DNA of 64,000 nt from Flavobacteriales bacterium (GTDB lineage Bacteria; Bacteroidota; Bacteroidia; CAIKAF01). Of this stretch, positions 1-7,914 are shown one piece after another. How positions within the stretch are numbered: the first letter of the stretch is position 1; the number at the start of each line of letters is the position of its first letter. The DNA is taken from contig JANWKT010000001.1 of NCBI GenBank assembly GCA_025451235.1, forward strand, positions 234,058 through 298,057. Reading direction: 5' to 3'. Position numbers and translations under genes: made by a program. Under the pieces are notes generated by a model that was given only the letters and a program-made list of their open reading frames with translations, ran no database searches and was not told the DNA's origin.

Positions 1-58
1 TAGCCAGCCGTGGAGCGAGGAGGCGGAGGAACAAAGCCCCCGCAGCCCCGGCTGGCTA
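1..58. repeat. GC-rich inverted repeat at left edge
   Basis: A perfect 10-bp inverted repeat (TAGCCAGCCG at 1-10, CGGCTGGCTA at 49-58) encloses a GC- and purine-rich loop. The composition is strikingly richer in G+C than the surrounding AT-rich DNA. It could be a terminator-like hairpin of a gene left of the window or a dispersed repeat; the window edge prevents a decision. Confidence 0.5.
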
Positions 59-143
59 AGCATATATACGAGGACTGGTGCACAAAGCGGGAAATAGCTG
101 CCATAAAAAGACTTTAGACACCCAACTACAGACATTCGACAAA

Positions 144-188
144 AAGTCTTACGTCCTAAGTCTTAAAGCGCAGCGGTCTTAAGTCTTA
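144..188. repeat. heptanucleotide repeat AAGTCTT
   Basis: AAGTCTTA occurs at 144-151, 158-165 and 181-188, with a degenerate unit (ACGTCCT) between the first two. The first two copies are 14 nt apart, giving a 7-nt register. CTTAA and TTAAG around 162-182 can pair. It lies directly upstream of the dehydrogenase promoter and belongs to a wider group of 7-nt repeats in this window (see 25384, 51413, 51972). Confidence 0.55.
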
Positions 189-192
189 TTCT

Positions 193-200
193 TACATTTG
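193..200 (+). promoter_or_regulatory. Bacteroidota -7 promoter element
   Basis: TACATTTG matches the Bacteroidota TAnnTTTG -7 consensus and lies 19 nt before the ATG at 220. No convincing -33 TTTG is visible. Confidence 0.45.
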
Positions 201-219
201 TGACCCAAAATTGAGCGTT

Positions 220-1851
220 ATGTCGAATGCATTTTATAAAGTGCCAGCCCCTAAAAATGAACCGGTAAAAGAATACCGCCCTGGTTCGCCCGAAAAATTA
301 GCTTTGAAAGAAGCACTTAAACAAGCCAGAGCTACTACCATTGATGCACCCATGTATATTGGTGGTAAAAAAATATTTACAGATAATAAACAGCGCATGT
401 TCCCCCCCCATGATCACCAACATACATTGGGAACTTTTAGCCAGGGCGATGCCAGCCATGTAAGAATGGCCATTGATGCGGCCATGAAAGCAAAAGAAAA
501 CTGGCAAAACATGCCATGGGAACATAGGGCCGCCATTTTTTTAAAAGCTGCTGACCTACTCGCTGGACCTTACCGTGCTAAAATGAACGCTGCTACCATG
601 CTGGCTCAAAGTAAATCTGCCTATCAGGCTGAAATTGATTCTGCCTGTGAGCTGATTGATTTCTTACGGTACAATGTTCATTTTATGACGGAGATCTACC
701 AATATCAACCTGAATCATCTGCCGGTATATGGAACAGAAGTGAATGGAGACCTCTGGAAGGATTTATATTTGCATTGACCCCTTTCAACTTTACAGCCAT
801 TGCAGGTAATTTACCTACAGCTCCGGCCATGATGGGCAATACAGTGGTTTGGAAACCTGCCAACACACAAATCTATTCTGCTCAGGTGATCATGGAAATT
901 TTGATCGAAGCAGGTTTACCTGATGGTGTGATCAACCTGGTGTATGTAAGCGGACCCGTGATCGGAAAAGAAGTCACTTCTCATAGAGATTTTGGAGGGA
1001 TCCATTTTACCGGAAGCTCCAGCACTTTTAATGAAATATGGAATAGCATTGGCGCCAACATTGGTAATTATAAATCATACCCTAGAATTGTTGGTGAAAC
1101 CGGTGGTAAAGATTTTGTTTTTGCACATAAAAGTGCCGATGCAAAAGCAGTGGCTGTAGGATTAAGTAGGGGTGCCTTTGAATATCAAGGACAAAAATGT
1201 TCAGCTGCCAGCCGTGCCTATATCCCGGATAATTTATGGCCGGATGTAAAAAAATATTTGCTAGAGGACTTATCGTCCTTTAAAATGGGACCTACGGAAG
1301 ATTTCCGAAATTTCATCAATGCAGTGATCGATGAAAAATCGTTCGATAAAATTGCGCAGTATATTGAAGATGCCAAGAAAAACAAGAATGCCGAAATTAT
1401 TGCCGGTGGGAAATATGATAAATCCAAAGGTTGGTTCATTGAGCCCACAGTAATCTTAACGAAAGATCCTAACTATGTTACCATGTGTGAAGAGATCTTC
1501 GGACCGGTATTGACCATTTATGTTTATGATGGTGCCAAGTATGAAGAGGCATTACGTTTATGTGATAGCACATCAGAATATGCATTGACCGGGGCCATTT
1601 TTGCACAAGACAGAGAAGCTATTGTTACGGCCAGTAAGATTTTACAAAATGCTGCCGGTAATTTCTATATCAACGATAAACCAACCGGAGCAGTGGTGGG
1701 CCAGCAACCCTTTGGTGGTGCCCGTGCCAGCGGAACCAACGACAAGGCTGGTTCGCATATAAACCTGATGCGTTGGGTAAGCCCGAGAAGCATTAAAGAA
1801 ACATTTGTGAGTCCTGTGGATTACAGATATCCGTTTTTGACGGAGGAGTAG
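220..1851 (+). CDS. pruA: 1-pyrroline-5-carboxylate dehydrogenase
   Basis: Oxidises glutamate-gamma-semialdehyde/pyrroline-5-carboxylate to glutamate with NAD+, the second step of proline (and ornithine-derived) catabolism in the cytoplasm. The 543-aa protein has the full length of the stand-alone, eukaryote-like P5CDH subfamily and is similar throughout. The aldehyde dehydrogenase catalytic pair is visible: Glu293 in GETGGKD and Cys327 in GQKCSAASR. ATG 220 is chosen over an in-frame TTG at 211 because family members start MSNAF. It is monocistronic: the next gene is a transposase beyond a palindrome. No proline dehydrogenase gene lies nearby, so the pathway is split on this chromosome. Confidence 0.95.
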   Translation: MSNAFYKVPAPKNEPVKEYRPGSPEKLALKEALKQARATTIDAPMYIGGKKIFTDNKQRMFPPHDHQHTLGTFSQGDASHVRMAIDAAMKAKENWQNMPWEHRAAIFLKAADLLAGPYRAKMNAATMLAQSKSAYQAEIDSACELIDFLRYNVHFMTEIYQYQPESSAGIWNRSEWRPLEGFIFALTPFNFTAIAGNLPTAPAMMGNTVVWKPANTQIYSAQVIMEILIEAGLPDGVINLVYVSGPVIGKEVTSHRDFGGIHFTGSSSTFNEIWNSIGANIGNYKSYPRIVGETGGKDFVFAHKSADAKAVAVGLSRGAFEYQGQKCSAASRAYIPDNLWPDVKKYLLEDLSSFKMGPTEDFRNFINAVIDEKSFDKIAQYIEDAKKNKNAEIIAGGKYDKSKGWFIEPTVILTKDPNYVTMCEEIFGPVLTIYVYDGAKYEEALRLCDSTSEYALTGAIFAQDREAIVTASKILQNAAGNFYINDKPTGAVVGQQPFGGARASGTNDKAGSHINLMRWVSPRSIKETFVSPVDYRYPFLTEE

Positions 1852-1878
1852 AAAAAAATCTTTTTTCTATATATTTGA

Positions 1879-1930
1879 TCATGACATTTCATAACCCATG
1901 ACTTAAGTCATGAGTTATGAAATGTCATGA
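1879..1930. repeat. 52-bp near-perfect palindrome before RAYT gene
   Basis: Two 26-nt arms (1879-1904 and 1905-1930) are complementary with no spacer except for one C/A position pair; the centre is ACTTAAGT. It begins 27 bp after the dehydrogenase stop and can act as a hairpin terminator for that gene. Its position next to a REP-associated transposase suggests it is that transposase's recognition element. An apparent ATG at 1927 lies inside the palindrome and is not taken as a start. Confidence 0.7.
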
Positions 1931-1959
1931 ATACGCATTGTACTTTAAAAAAAGAATAT

Positions 1960-2406
1960 ATGCCACACTCCTTTATAAGAATTTGGGTCCATGCTGTTTG
2001 GGGAACAAAAGAAAGACGAGGCTATATTAAGCCGGCAATAGAAAAACAAGTTCACGAATACATCAAGGGTCAGTTACAGGACATAGGTTCACCTGTGACT
2101 ATTATTAATGGAACAGAGGATCATATTCATGTACTGTTTCTCCTCAATCGGCAACGTTCGATCGGCGAAACTATTAAACAGGTAAAAGGCAGTACATCTC
2201 GTTGGATCAATGAACAAAAATTAACTGACAAAAAATTCTCCTGGCAGGTAGGATATGGAGCTTTTGGAGTCGATGAGGATTCTTTCGAACGTGTCTTTCA
2301 TTATATCCGAACTCAAAAGTATCACCATAAACAACAAGATTTTAAGGAGGAATTCGAAGAATTAGTTCGAGAAAATGGGATTGATTTGAAGGTACCTGGT
2401 AGTTAA
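1960..2406 (+). CDS. REP-associated tyrosine transposase (IS200-like, Y1_Tnp)
   Basis: A 148-aa single-domain HUH transposase of the IS200/IS605 class. The HUH metal-binding motif is His55-Ile-His57 and the probable nucleophile is Tyr115 in HYIRTQ, followed by the family's HH...F..E pattern. Such RAYT proteins nick and rejoin single-stranded DNA at REP hairpins and usually occur as one domesticated gene, not as a repeated insertion sequence. The start at 1960 (MPHSF) is preferred to the ATG at 1927 inside the palindrome. No target duplication or right-hand palindrome copy is seen. The key residues are intact, so it may be active. Confidence 0.9.
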   Translation: MPHSFIRIWVHAVWGTKERRGYIKPAIEKQVHEYIKGQLQDIGSPVTIINGTEDHIHVLFLLNRQRSIGETIKQVKGSTSRWINEQKLTDKKFSWQVGYGAFGVDEDSFERVFHYIRTQKYHHKQQDFKEEFEELVRENGIDLKVPGS

Positions 2407-2544
2407 ACCGGCTGCCACCCATAAGTATGATAGTACCCCAATATACATACTAAATAAATCTAACATCCGTTTTCCATGCAAACGGACCAAAATGATGTAA
2501 CAAAGGGGTTGGGGCATTCGTTCAATCATTCAGAAAAATTTTCT

Positions 2545-3378
2545 ATGGATCCAAAGAAGTTAGTTTATCTCGCCTGCATGATGCTATGTTCTTGTGATAT
2601 AGTGGTACACAATGATGCCGAAAGAACGTTTACAGATCAGGAGAATTTCTGGATGAGAACAAGCCGTCAGGAAGTTGAAGTTGAATTTGTGCATGATAGC
2701 CTGGAATTTGTAAAATACATAGGGAAATTCAACGAAGAGCCGGTTAATAATTTCGTTGTTGTAGAAGATAGTTTTGTGAATAATGGCTCCATTCCTTATT
2801 TAGTGGTGAGAGGTCATTCCTCCATCACTGCCATGGGACATTATGAACTAAACAAAGTGGAGGTGCATTATAAAAATTTAAGGCGAATGATCTTTCCACA
2901 TTATCTCCCCATTTCTTTGGGGGTTGATATAGGCAGTATTGTTTATACAAATGAACCTATTACCAACGATACCATTGATCTATTTTTCGATATGTACCAG
3001 GATTCATTGGTGGAAGTAAATGCAAACGTATTGAATATGGGAGGAATGCTTATATCCAACATGCATGTAGGTGGATGGGCACAGAAAGCCGAAGGCAGCT
3101 TCGAAGTGGCCGATTATCATGGGCGGGGTTTACATTTCAATTTTGGGAATCTCCAAACCGATTCGATCGATCTTGTTTTTTTTACCAATCAACTTCCTTT
3201 TCCCTATTGTCGTGTTGATCTATATGCCAATGACCATATTGATTTCCATGCAGGCAATATTATTGGGAATGCAGCCAATTATCCAGGCAGTCTTTTTGAA
3301 GTATACTATAAAGGAAATCCCACCATTGTTAACCATGATAGTCTGGATACAAGAGTGGTTTTTATAGATAATAATTAA
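2545..3378 (+). CDS. predicted lipoprotein, possibly GIN-domain-like
   Basis: A 277-aa protein of unrecognised family. The start at ATG 2545 (MDPKKLVYL) places a lipoprotein signal at the N-terminus with a lipobox-like L-C-S-C ending at Cys17; an upstream ATG at 2476 would bury that signal. The rest is beta-rich and polar. The C-terminal third ends in a VYYKGNPTIV pattern that resembles the end of putative auto-transporter adhesin head GIN domains (DUF2807), but the similarity is weak and unproven. It stands alone between the transposase and a T9SS gene. Likely a surface or periplasmic lipoprotein; function unknown. Confidence 0.65.
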   Translation: MDPKKLVYLACMMLCSCDIVVHNDAERTFTDQENFWMRTSRQEVEVEFVHDSLEFVKYIGKFNEEPVNNFVVVEDSFVNNGSIPYLVVRGHSSITAMGHYELNKVEVHYKNLRRMIFPHYLPISLGVDIGSIVYTNEPITNDTIDLFFDMYQDSLVEVNANVLNMGGMLISNMHVGGWAQKAEGSFEVADYHGRGLHFNFGNLQTDSIDLVFFTNQLPFPYCRVDLYANDHIDFHAGNIIGNAANYPGSLFEVYYKGNPTIVNHDSLDTRVVFIDNN

Positions 3379-3705
3379 GGATGCAGGTCTGATAGCTATT
3401 GGACCTAGGTTTTTTTTAGGCCACCATTATTGACGCTGCGGCCAGCATGTTTCCAGCCGGTCTTCCGCTAAAGTGTTGCCGTATTTGGCTTGCAAGCCTA
3501 AACAAAGGCTGGTATTCCTCTGTCTACTCGCCTTTGCCAAGTCTTGCTAGGCCTCATCCGGCAACCGCTATCACTTCAGCCCGGGGTGGGGGGAAATCCA
3601 TTCATCGAATGAGAAAGGTAGTTCATGGCATAAGAAAGGCCGTTGGTGGAATGGAATTAGGAGGCTATATGCAGATACAGTATCTTTGCTCCTCATTATT
3701 GGATA
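3379..3705. other. 327-bp intergenic region with a dispersed repeat fragment
   Basis: No convincing gene. The stretch is richer in G+C than its flanks. The 22 nt at 3433-3454 match, in inverse orientation, 19 of 22 positions at 12578-12599, suggesting a shared intergenic repeat. A run of T at 3411-3418 follows the short palindrome CCTAGG and could end transcription of the lipoprotein gene. The promoter of the next gene lies at its right end. Confidence 0.4.
3681..3688 (+). promoter_or_regulatory. -7 promoter element for T9SS gene
   Basis: TATCTTTG fits TAnnTTTG and ends 17 nt before ATG 3706. No clear -33 TTTG is seen at the expected distance. Confidence 0.4.
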
Positions 3706-6456
3706 ATGAAAAAACTGTTTCAATTATTTATTGTAGGGATAATCCTGCCCACATTACATGCTCAAAATTTTGAATGGGGATATTCGACCGGTTCAACCGC
3801 AACCATTTATGCCAGCTCCATAGTTGCGGATGAAAACAATAACACAGTTCTGGTTGGTTATTTTAGCGATACAGTTGATTTTGACCCAGGACCGGGTGTG
3901 TTTAATTTAATAGGCAATAACGATGTTTTTATTCTAAAACTTGATTCATCCGGTGGACTTGTTTGGGCAAAACGCATTAGCACAGGAAGCGCAATAGAGA
4001 TGAAGGATGTAGCTCTGGATTCAAATGGAAACATATATGCCACTGGCATTTTTCAGAATTTTGTTGACTTTGATCCGGATACAAGTACTTATGTATTAAC
4101 CGCACCGGGTTCATTTGAGTATGAGGTATTTATTCTTAAGTTGGATGATGCCGGAAACTTTATCTGGGCAAAGAATATGGGAGGAAGTAATGGGGATTAT
4201 GTAACCCAAATATTTATTGATGACTCCATGAATGTTTATACAACAGGTTCTTTTAGACAAAGTGCAGATTTTGATCCAGGACCAGGCGTTAGTTCTTTAT
4301 TTTCTCCGGGTCTAAGCGTTGGCAATGCGTTTTTATCGAAACTTGATAGCAGTGGTAATTATGTATGGGCTGTTGGCATTGGTAATACTGGTGACGAATA
4401 TGGCAACGATATAAATGTTGATCATAGTGGAAACGTATATTGGACAGGTACCTTCACTACGCCAATCCTGGATGCTGATCCCGGGCCCGGGAGTTTTAAC
4501 TTAACCTGTGCCGGATCTTCTGATGGTTTTTTTGTGCATTTAGACCAGAACGGAAATTTTATTGATGTCAAACATTTTACCGGAACGTCTTTCGAAAACC
4601 TAACAAGGAGTGAGATAACACCGGATGGAAGCTTTTATATTTCTGGTCAATTCACCGGTACGGCTGACTTTGATCCGGGACCAGCTGTTTCTAATTTGAC
4701 CGCATCTGGTATAGATGCATTTGTTGTAAAATTGGATACAGGTGGAAACTTTAGCTGGGCAAAACAAATAATGTTTTATGGTGTTATGGTTGACCCACCT
4801 ACAATGACTTCGGACGTTTTCTCCAATGTTTATTTAAATGGAAGCTTCGAGGACACTATTGATTTTGATCCGGGTCTCGGAGTTTTTAACATGTCAACTA
4901 CTCCTGGTTACCATGAAGCCTATACTGTAAAATTAGACTCCGCAGGCAATTTTGTTTGGGCAGGAAGTATTGAGGGAAATAATCATGTAGATGGCCATTG
5001 CATAGATGTAAGTAATTCGGGGAATATTTTTGCAAGCGGAAGGATGTATGGTTCATCCGATCTTGATCCGGGACCTCTTACAAACAACGTAACTGTTATT
5101 CCAGGAACCATAGATATGTATGTAACGAATCTTAGTCAGGATTTTTGTTCAAACCTTACATGCATCTTCGATTCTGCTTCCAATTTAAGTTGTAGTAATC
5201 AAGGCTTAGCATACATTCATGCATCAGGTGGAATTGCTCCCTACACATATACATGGAACACCATTCCTGCAACCCTCGACTCTGTTGCCGCCTTTGATTC
5301 CACAGGCATTTATACTATTACAATTACGGATTTTCTTGGGTGTGCCGAATCCAGAAATTTATTGATCAATGGCCCTGCCAGTACTATTTATTCAGATCTT
5401 GAAGTTAATTTTGTAACTACATCCTTTCGTCCTGGTGTTGATACCTATCATTGGTTAGACGGATTTAATGATGGTTGTATTTCTCAAAGCGGATCACTTT
5501 TTCTAATTCTTGATACACTGGTAACTTTTGTTAATTCAACACCCATGCCAGATTATATAAATGCCGATACACTTCGATGGGATTTTAGTAGCATAAATTA
5601 TTCAAACCCGCATTTGGCTCCGGCAATTTTATTGCATACTTCAGCCACTGCAGTAATTGGTGATTCCATTTATGTTCAAACCTTCATCTTACCTACTGTG
5701 GGAGATATAGATACTACGAATAATGTAAAAAACTATCTATTCCCTGTTGTCAATGGTTATGATCCAAATGATAAAAAAGTTTATCCGGAAGGTGTATGTC
5801 CTGAAGCATACGTTTTCTCGAATGAACTTTTAACCTATACCATCCGATTCCAGAATACAGGTAATGCCGAGGCGATTAATATTTTCATTATGGATACCCT
5901 CAGCGCCAACTTTGATCTGAATTCATTGAGGGTCGTTAGTCATAGTCATTCATTAATAACTGAAATTCTTCCATCAAACGTAGTTAATTTCCGGTTTGAT
6001 AACATCATGCTTCCGGATAGCAACACCAATGAACAAGCCAGTCATGGTTATGTTATTTTTGAAATTATGCCTGATTCAAATATAAGTTCAGGAACACAGG
6101 TGAGCAATACAGCTCATATTTTCTTTGATTTTAATCCTGCTATCATTACAAATACGGTTAGTAATACTTTAGTTAATTCTATTCCGAACTGTACGGTAAA
6201 TTCGATAGAAGAAATTGAAAACTGGGCAACTGCTTTTCCCAATCCTTTTTCCACCTATATCCATATATCAACGTTTCAAGAATTGAAAGATGCAAACATT
6301 CAGGTGATCAACTTCCATGGTCAAACCCTTCTCCAAAAAAGTCATATCGATGGTAATCACTTTACTTTCGACTTAAGCACACTGAGTTCAGGAATGTATT
6401 TCATCCATCTTTACTCGGAAGGTAAGAGGGCTATGATGAAGGTTATAAAGAATTAA
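3706..6456 (+). CDS. T9SS type A secreted protein with DFDPGPG beta-propeller-like repeats
   Basis: A 916-aa exported protein with a signal peptide (about 1-19). Residues about 50-470 hold seven repeats, each with a DFDPGPG-type acidic turn followed by a VFILKLDSSG.. VWAKxx strand, similar to SBBP/beta-propeller repeats. Around 480-555 is a SprB-like repeat (PYTYTWN...GIYTITITD..GC). From about 685 a YDPNDKKV segment opens a DUF7619/DUF11-like domain typical of Bacteroidota surface proteins. The last ~75 residues (FPNPF...GMYFIHL) form a T9SS type A sorting domain. It is predicted to be displayed or released at the cell surface, probably as an adhesive protein; ligand unknown. Monocistronic. 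Confidence 0.85.
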   Translation: MKKLFQLFIVGIILPTLHAQNFEWGYSTGSTATIYASSIVADENNNTVLVGYFSDTVDFDPGPGVFNLIGNNDVFILKLDSSGGLVWAKRISTGSAIEMKDVALDSNGNIYATGIFQNFVDFDPDTSTYVLTAPGSFEYEVFILKLDDAGNFIWAKNMGGSNGDYVTQIFIDDSMNVYTTGSFRQSADFDPGPGVSSLFSPGLSVGNAFLSKLDSSGNYVWAVGIGNTGDEYGNDINVDHSGNVYWTGTFTTPILDADPGPGSFNLTCAGSSDGFFVHLDQNGNFIDVKHFTGTSFENLTRSEITPDGSFYISGQFTGTADFDPGPAVSNLTASGIDAFVVKLDTGGNFSWAKQIMFYGVMVDPPTMTSDVFSNVYLNGSFEDTIDFDPGLGVFNMSTTPGYHEAYTVKLDSAGNFVWAGSIEGNNHVDGHCIDVSNSGNIFASGRMYGSSDLDPGPLTNNVTVIPGTIDMYVTNLSQDFCSNLTCIFDSASNLSCSNQGLAYIHASGGIAPYTYTWNTIPATLDSVAAFDSTGIYTITITDFLGCAESRNLLINGPASTIYSDLEVNFVTTSFRPGVDTYHWLDGFNDGCISQSGSLFLILDTLVTFVNSTPMPDYINADTLRWDFSSINYSNPHLAPAILLHTSATAVIGDSIYVQTFILPTVGDIDTTNNVKNYLFPVVNGYDPNDKKVYPEGVCPEAYVFSNELLTYTIRFQNTGNAEAINIFIMDTLSANFDLNSLRVVSHSHSLITEILPSNVVNFRFDNIMLPDSNTNEQASHGYVIFEIMPDSNISSGTQVSNTAHIFFDFNPAIITNTVSNTLVNSIPNCTVNSIEEIENWATAFPNPFSTYIHISTFQELKDANIQVINFHGQTLLQKSHIDGNHFTFDLSTLSSGMYFIHLYSEGKRAMMKVIKN

Positions 6457-6568
6457 TGGAGAAGGCTTAAGAACCTTAACAATAAAATAATTCCCTTTCC
6501 ACTTTAATACTTCGTTCCAATTCTCTACATTGGCCCTTCAATATTTATAAACTCAAATCAAAACTAGT

Positions 6569-7063
6569 ATGATGACGATTGAACAATATGCAGAATTATG
6601 TGCCCTGATGAAAGATACAGGGGGTGATGTGAGCAAAGAAGCAGCCATTGCTGCACAACAAAATGTTTCATTGGATGAATGGAACGTAGCCAAGACCAGT
6701 TTTACGGCTAAAATGAGTGATCCGGCAGATATGGGAAAAACAGCCATGGCATTTATGCCTTTATACCAGGCAGCCCTTGATAAAATGGCGGGAGGTAAAG
6801 AACCTTGTACCCTGGAGCTTTTTGCCAAGATCCATGCTGAAATGGGCCTTCGAAAAGATCCGAATGACCCCACCAAAAAGATCGATTATAATATTATCCT
6901 GGCCGAAAATGGTATTTCTCATGCCAGTTGGTTGGAATACAATAGTTATTGGTCACCTAGGGTAGCCTCTGAAACCGATCCGAAATTTGATATGGAGCTG
7001 CATAAAAAATTTGCTGCGCTTAATCAACAGGAAAGCGATAGGGTTTTAGGCATCGTAAGATAA
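6569..7063 (+). CDS. hypothetical protein, 164 aa
   Basis: A soluble, mostly helical, Met/Ala-rich protein without signal peptide or membrane segment; family not recognised. It has a repeated pattern of short helices around SLDEWN and HASWLEYN, which look like two copies of the same motif (a small residue followed by W-x-x-x/Y-N), suggesting an internal duplication. Two adjacent ATG codons (6569, 6572) can serve as start. It lies alone between a T9SS gene and an inverted-repeat region. The codon use and long clean frame support a real gene. Confidence 0.6.
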   Translation: MMTIEQYAELCALMKDTGGDVSKEAAIAAQQNVSLDEWNVAKTSFTAKMSDPADMGKTAMAFMPLYQAALDKMAGGKEPCTLELFAKIHAEMGLRKDPNDPTKKIDYNIILAENGISHASWLEYNSYWSPRVASETDPKFDMELHKKFAALNQQESDRVLGIVR

Positions 7064-7071
7064 ATTTTTGC

Positions 7072-7253
7072 ATTGCGTCTCCAAAACCTTTGAATTTACT
7101 CGTTTCACTTTCTATTTTCAAAAGTACTCGTGAACTCGCCTTTGGCTCGGTTCTTCGTTGGACTTCAACCTCAAAAAGCTCATTTACTTCAGTAAACTCG
7201 CTTTTTTCGGCCTTGTCCGCCTAGAAATTCTTTGTTTTTGGAAACGCAGCAAT
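7072..7253. repeat. compound intergenic inverted-repeat element
   Basis: The outer arms (about 7072-7097 and 7223-7253) are imperfect inverted repeats around TTTCCAAAA/TTTTGGAAA-like cores. Inside are a hairpin with AAAAAGC..TTTACT (7173-7188) facing AGTAAA..GCTTTTT (7191-7206) and a smaller GAAC..GCC/GGC..GTTC hairpin (7132-7152). The nested layout looks like a miniature mobile or REP-derived element and fills the gap between two genes. Confidence 0.55.
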
Positions 7254-7294
7254 TAACTTTCCTTTGTTGATTAGTCCGTAAGAGTACATTAATT

Positions 7295-7699
7295 ATGGAT
7301 AGTTTTCCGTTTTACTTTTATCCCGTGGAAAACGAAGAAGAAATACCTTTTGACTCAGCTCAGGGTGAAAAACAATCCCTGGGTAAGAAGATCAAAGGCA
7401 ATGTTTGGTACCGCATTGGAAAGAATAAATACATCCTTGTGGTGACTTTTTTTTTGGTATGGATGATGTTTTTTGATAACAACAACTGGTTCTACCTGAG
7501 CAAGCTTACCGATGAGGCCCATTTAAAACAAAGCGAAAAAGCCTGGTATAAGCATGAGATCAAAGAGTCTGAAAGAGAATTGACCGAGCTTACTACCGAC
7601 TTAAAAGCATTGGCTAAATTTGGAAGGGAAAAATACTATATGAAGAAGAGCAATGAAGACGTTTTTGTCTTCTTCCCTGTAGCCGAGAAAAAACCATAA
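7295..7699 (+). CDS. ftsB: septum formation initiator family protein (FtsB/DivIC-like)
   Basis: A small bitopic divisome protein that in other bacteria links FtsL, FtsQ and septal peptidoglycan synthesis. Residues about 44-65 are one membrane segment (ILVVTFFLVWMMFFDNNNW), followed by a coiled coil and the family signature KFGREKYYMKKSNEDVFVF. The core matches Bacteroidota FtsB-like proteins of about 100 aa; here there is a ~40-residue N-terminal cytoplasmic extension. The extension contains FDSAQGE, encoded by a REP-like sequence at 7346-7368 that appears to be embedded in the gene. No good alternative start lies between the element and the membrane segment. A strong terminator follows. Confidence 0.85.
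   Translation: MDSFPFYFYPVENEEEIPFDSAQGEKQSLGKKIKGNVWYRIGKNKYILVVTFFLVWMMFFDNNNWFYLSKLTDEAHLKQSEKAWYKHEIKESERELTELTTDLKALAKFGREKYYMKKSNEDVFVFFPVAEKKP
7346..7368. repeat. REP-like sequence inside the ftsB coding region
   Basis: The core GACTCAGCTCAGGGT and its flanks resemble a dispersed Bacteroidota repeat (variants of CCCTTCGACTCCGCTCAGGG) that I know from intergenic DNA. Here it is in frame and yields FDSAQGE. Only one copy was seen in this window. Confidence 0.5.
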
Positions 7700-7701
7700 A
7701 C

Positions 7702-7732
7702 AAAAAAGCCATCAAAGTATGATGGCTTTTTT
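7702..7732 (+). terminator. rho-independent terminator of ftsB
   Basis: AAAAAAGCCATCA, a 5-nt loop and TGATGGCTTTTTT form a perfect stem with a T-run, 3 nt after the stop codon. Confidence 0.85.
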
Positions 7733-7777
7733 ACATTTGGTGAACCTAATGAAACAATGTTTTCTTTTTAAAAAACC

Positions 7778-7858
7778 CCTGCTTGAGCAGGACTGTAACC
7801 TGCTTTTGCAGGACTGTAACCTGCTTTTGCAGGACTTTCAGATCCCTGCTTTCGCAGG
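7778..7858. repeat. tandem 21-bp hairpin repeats
   Basis: Units CCTGCTT(GA/TT)GCAGGACTGTAA start at 7778 and 7799, a third truncated unit starts at 7820, and a diverged fourth core (CCTGCTTTCGCAGG) lies at 7845-7858. Each unit contains its own CCTGC/GCAGG hairpin. There are no unique spacers, so this is not CRISPR. Confidence 0.7.
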
Positions 7859-7872
7859 GATAAGTTCGACTA

Positions 7873-7907
7873 TGTGATTTCAGAAAGCGGAGCTTTCTAA
7901 AATCACA
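7873..7907. terminator. stem-loop between convergent genes
   Basis: GTGATTTCAGAAAGC and GCTTTCTAAAATCAC form a 15-bp stem with one mismatch and a 3-nt loop, extended by one T-A pair. It starts 8 bp beyond the stop of the minus-strand recombinase-like gene and may end its transcript, although the T-run is poor. Confidence 0.5.
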
Positions 7908-7914
7908 GTCTCAC

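Noticed and set aside
1927..1959. Upstream start of the transposase
   Set aside because: That ATG lies within the 52-bp palindrome and the extra residues do not fit the family N-terminus.
3447..3773. 108-aa open frame overlapping the T9SS gene start
   Set aside because: Odd amino-acid composition, overlaps the signal peptide of 3706 and lies in a repeat-bearing gap.
7778..7858. CRISPR array
   Set aside because: Repeats are directly adjacent 21-mers without spacers and no cas genes are present.
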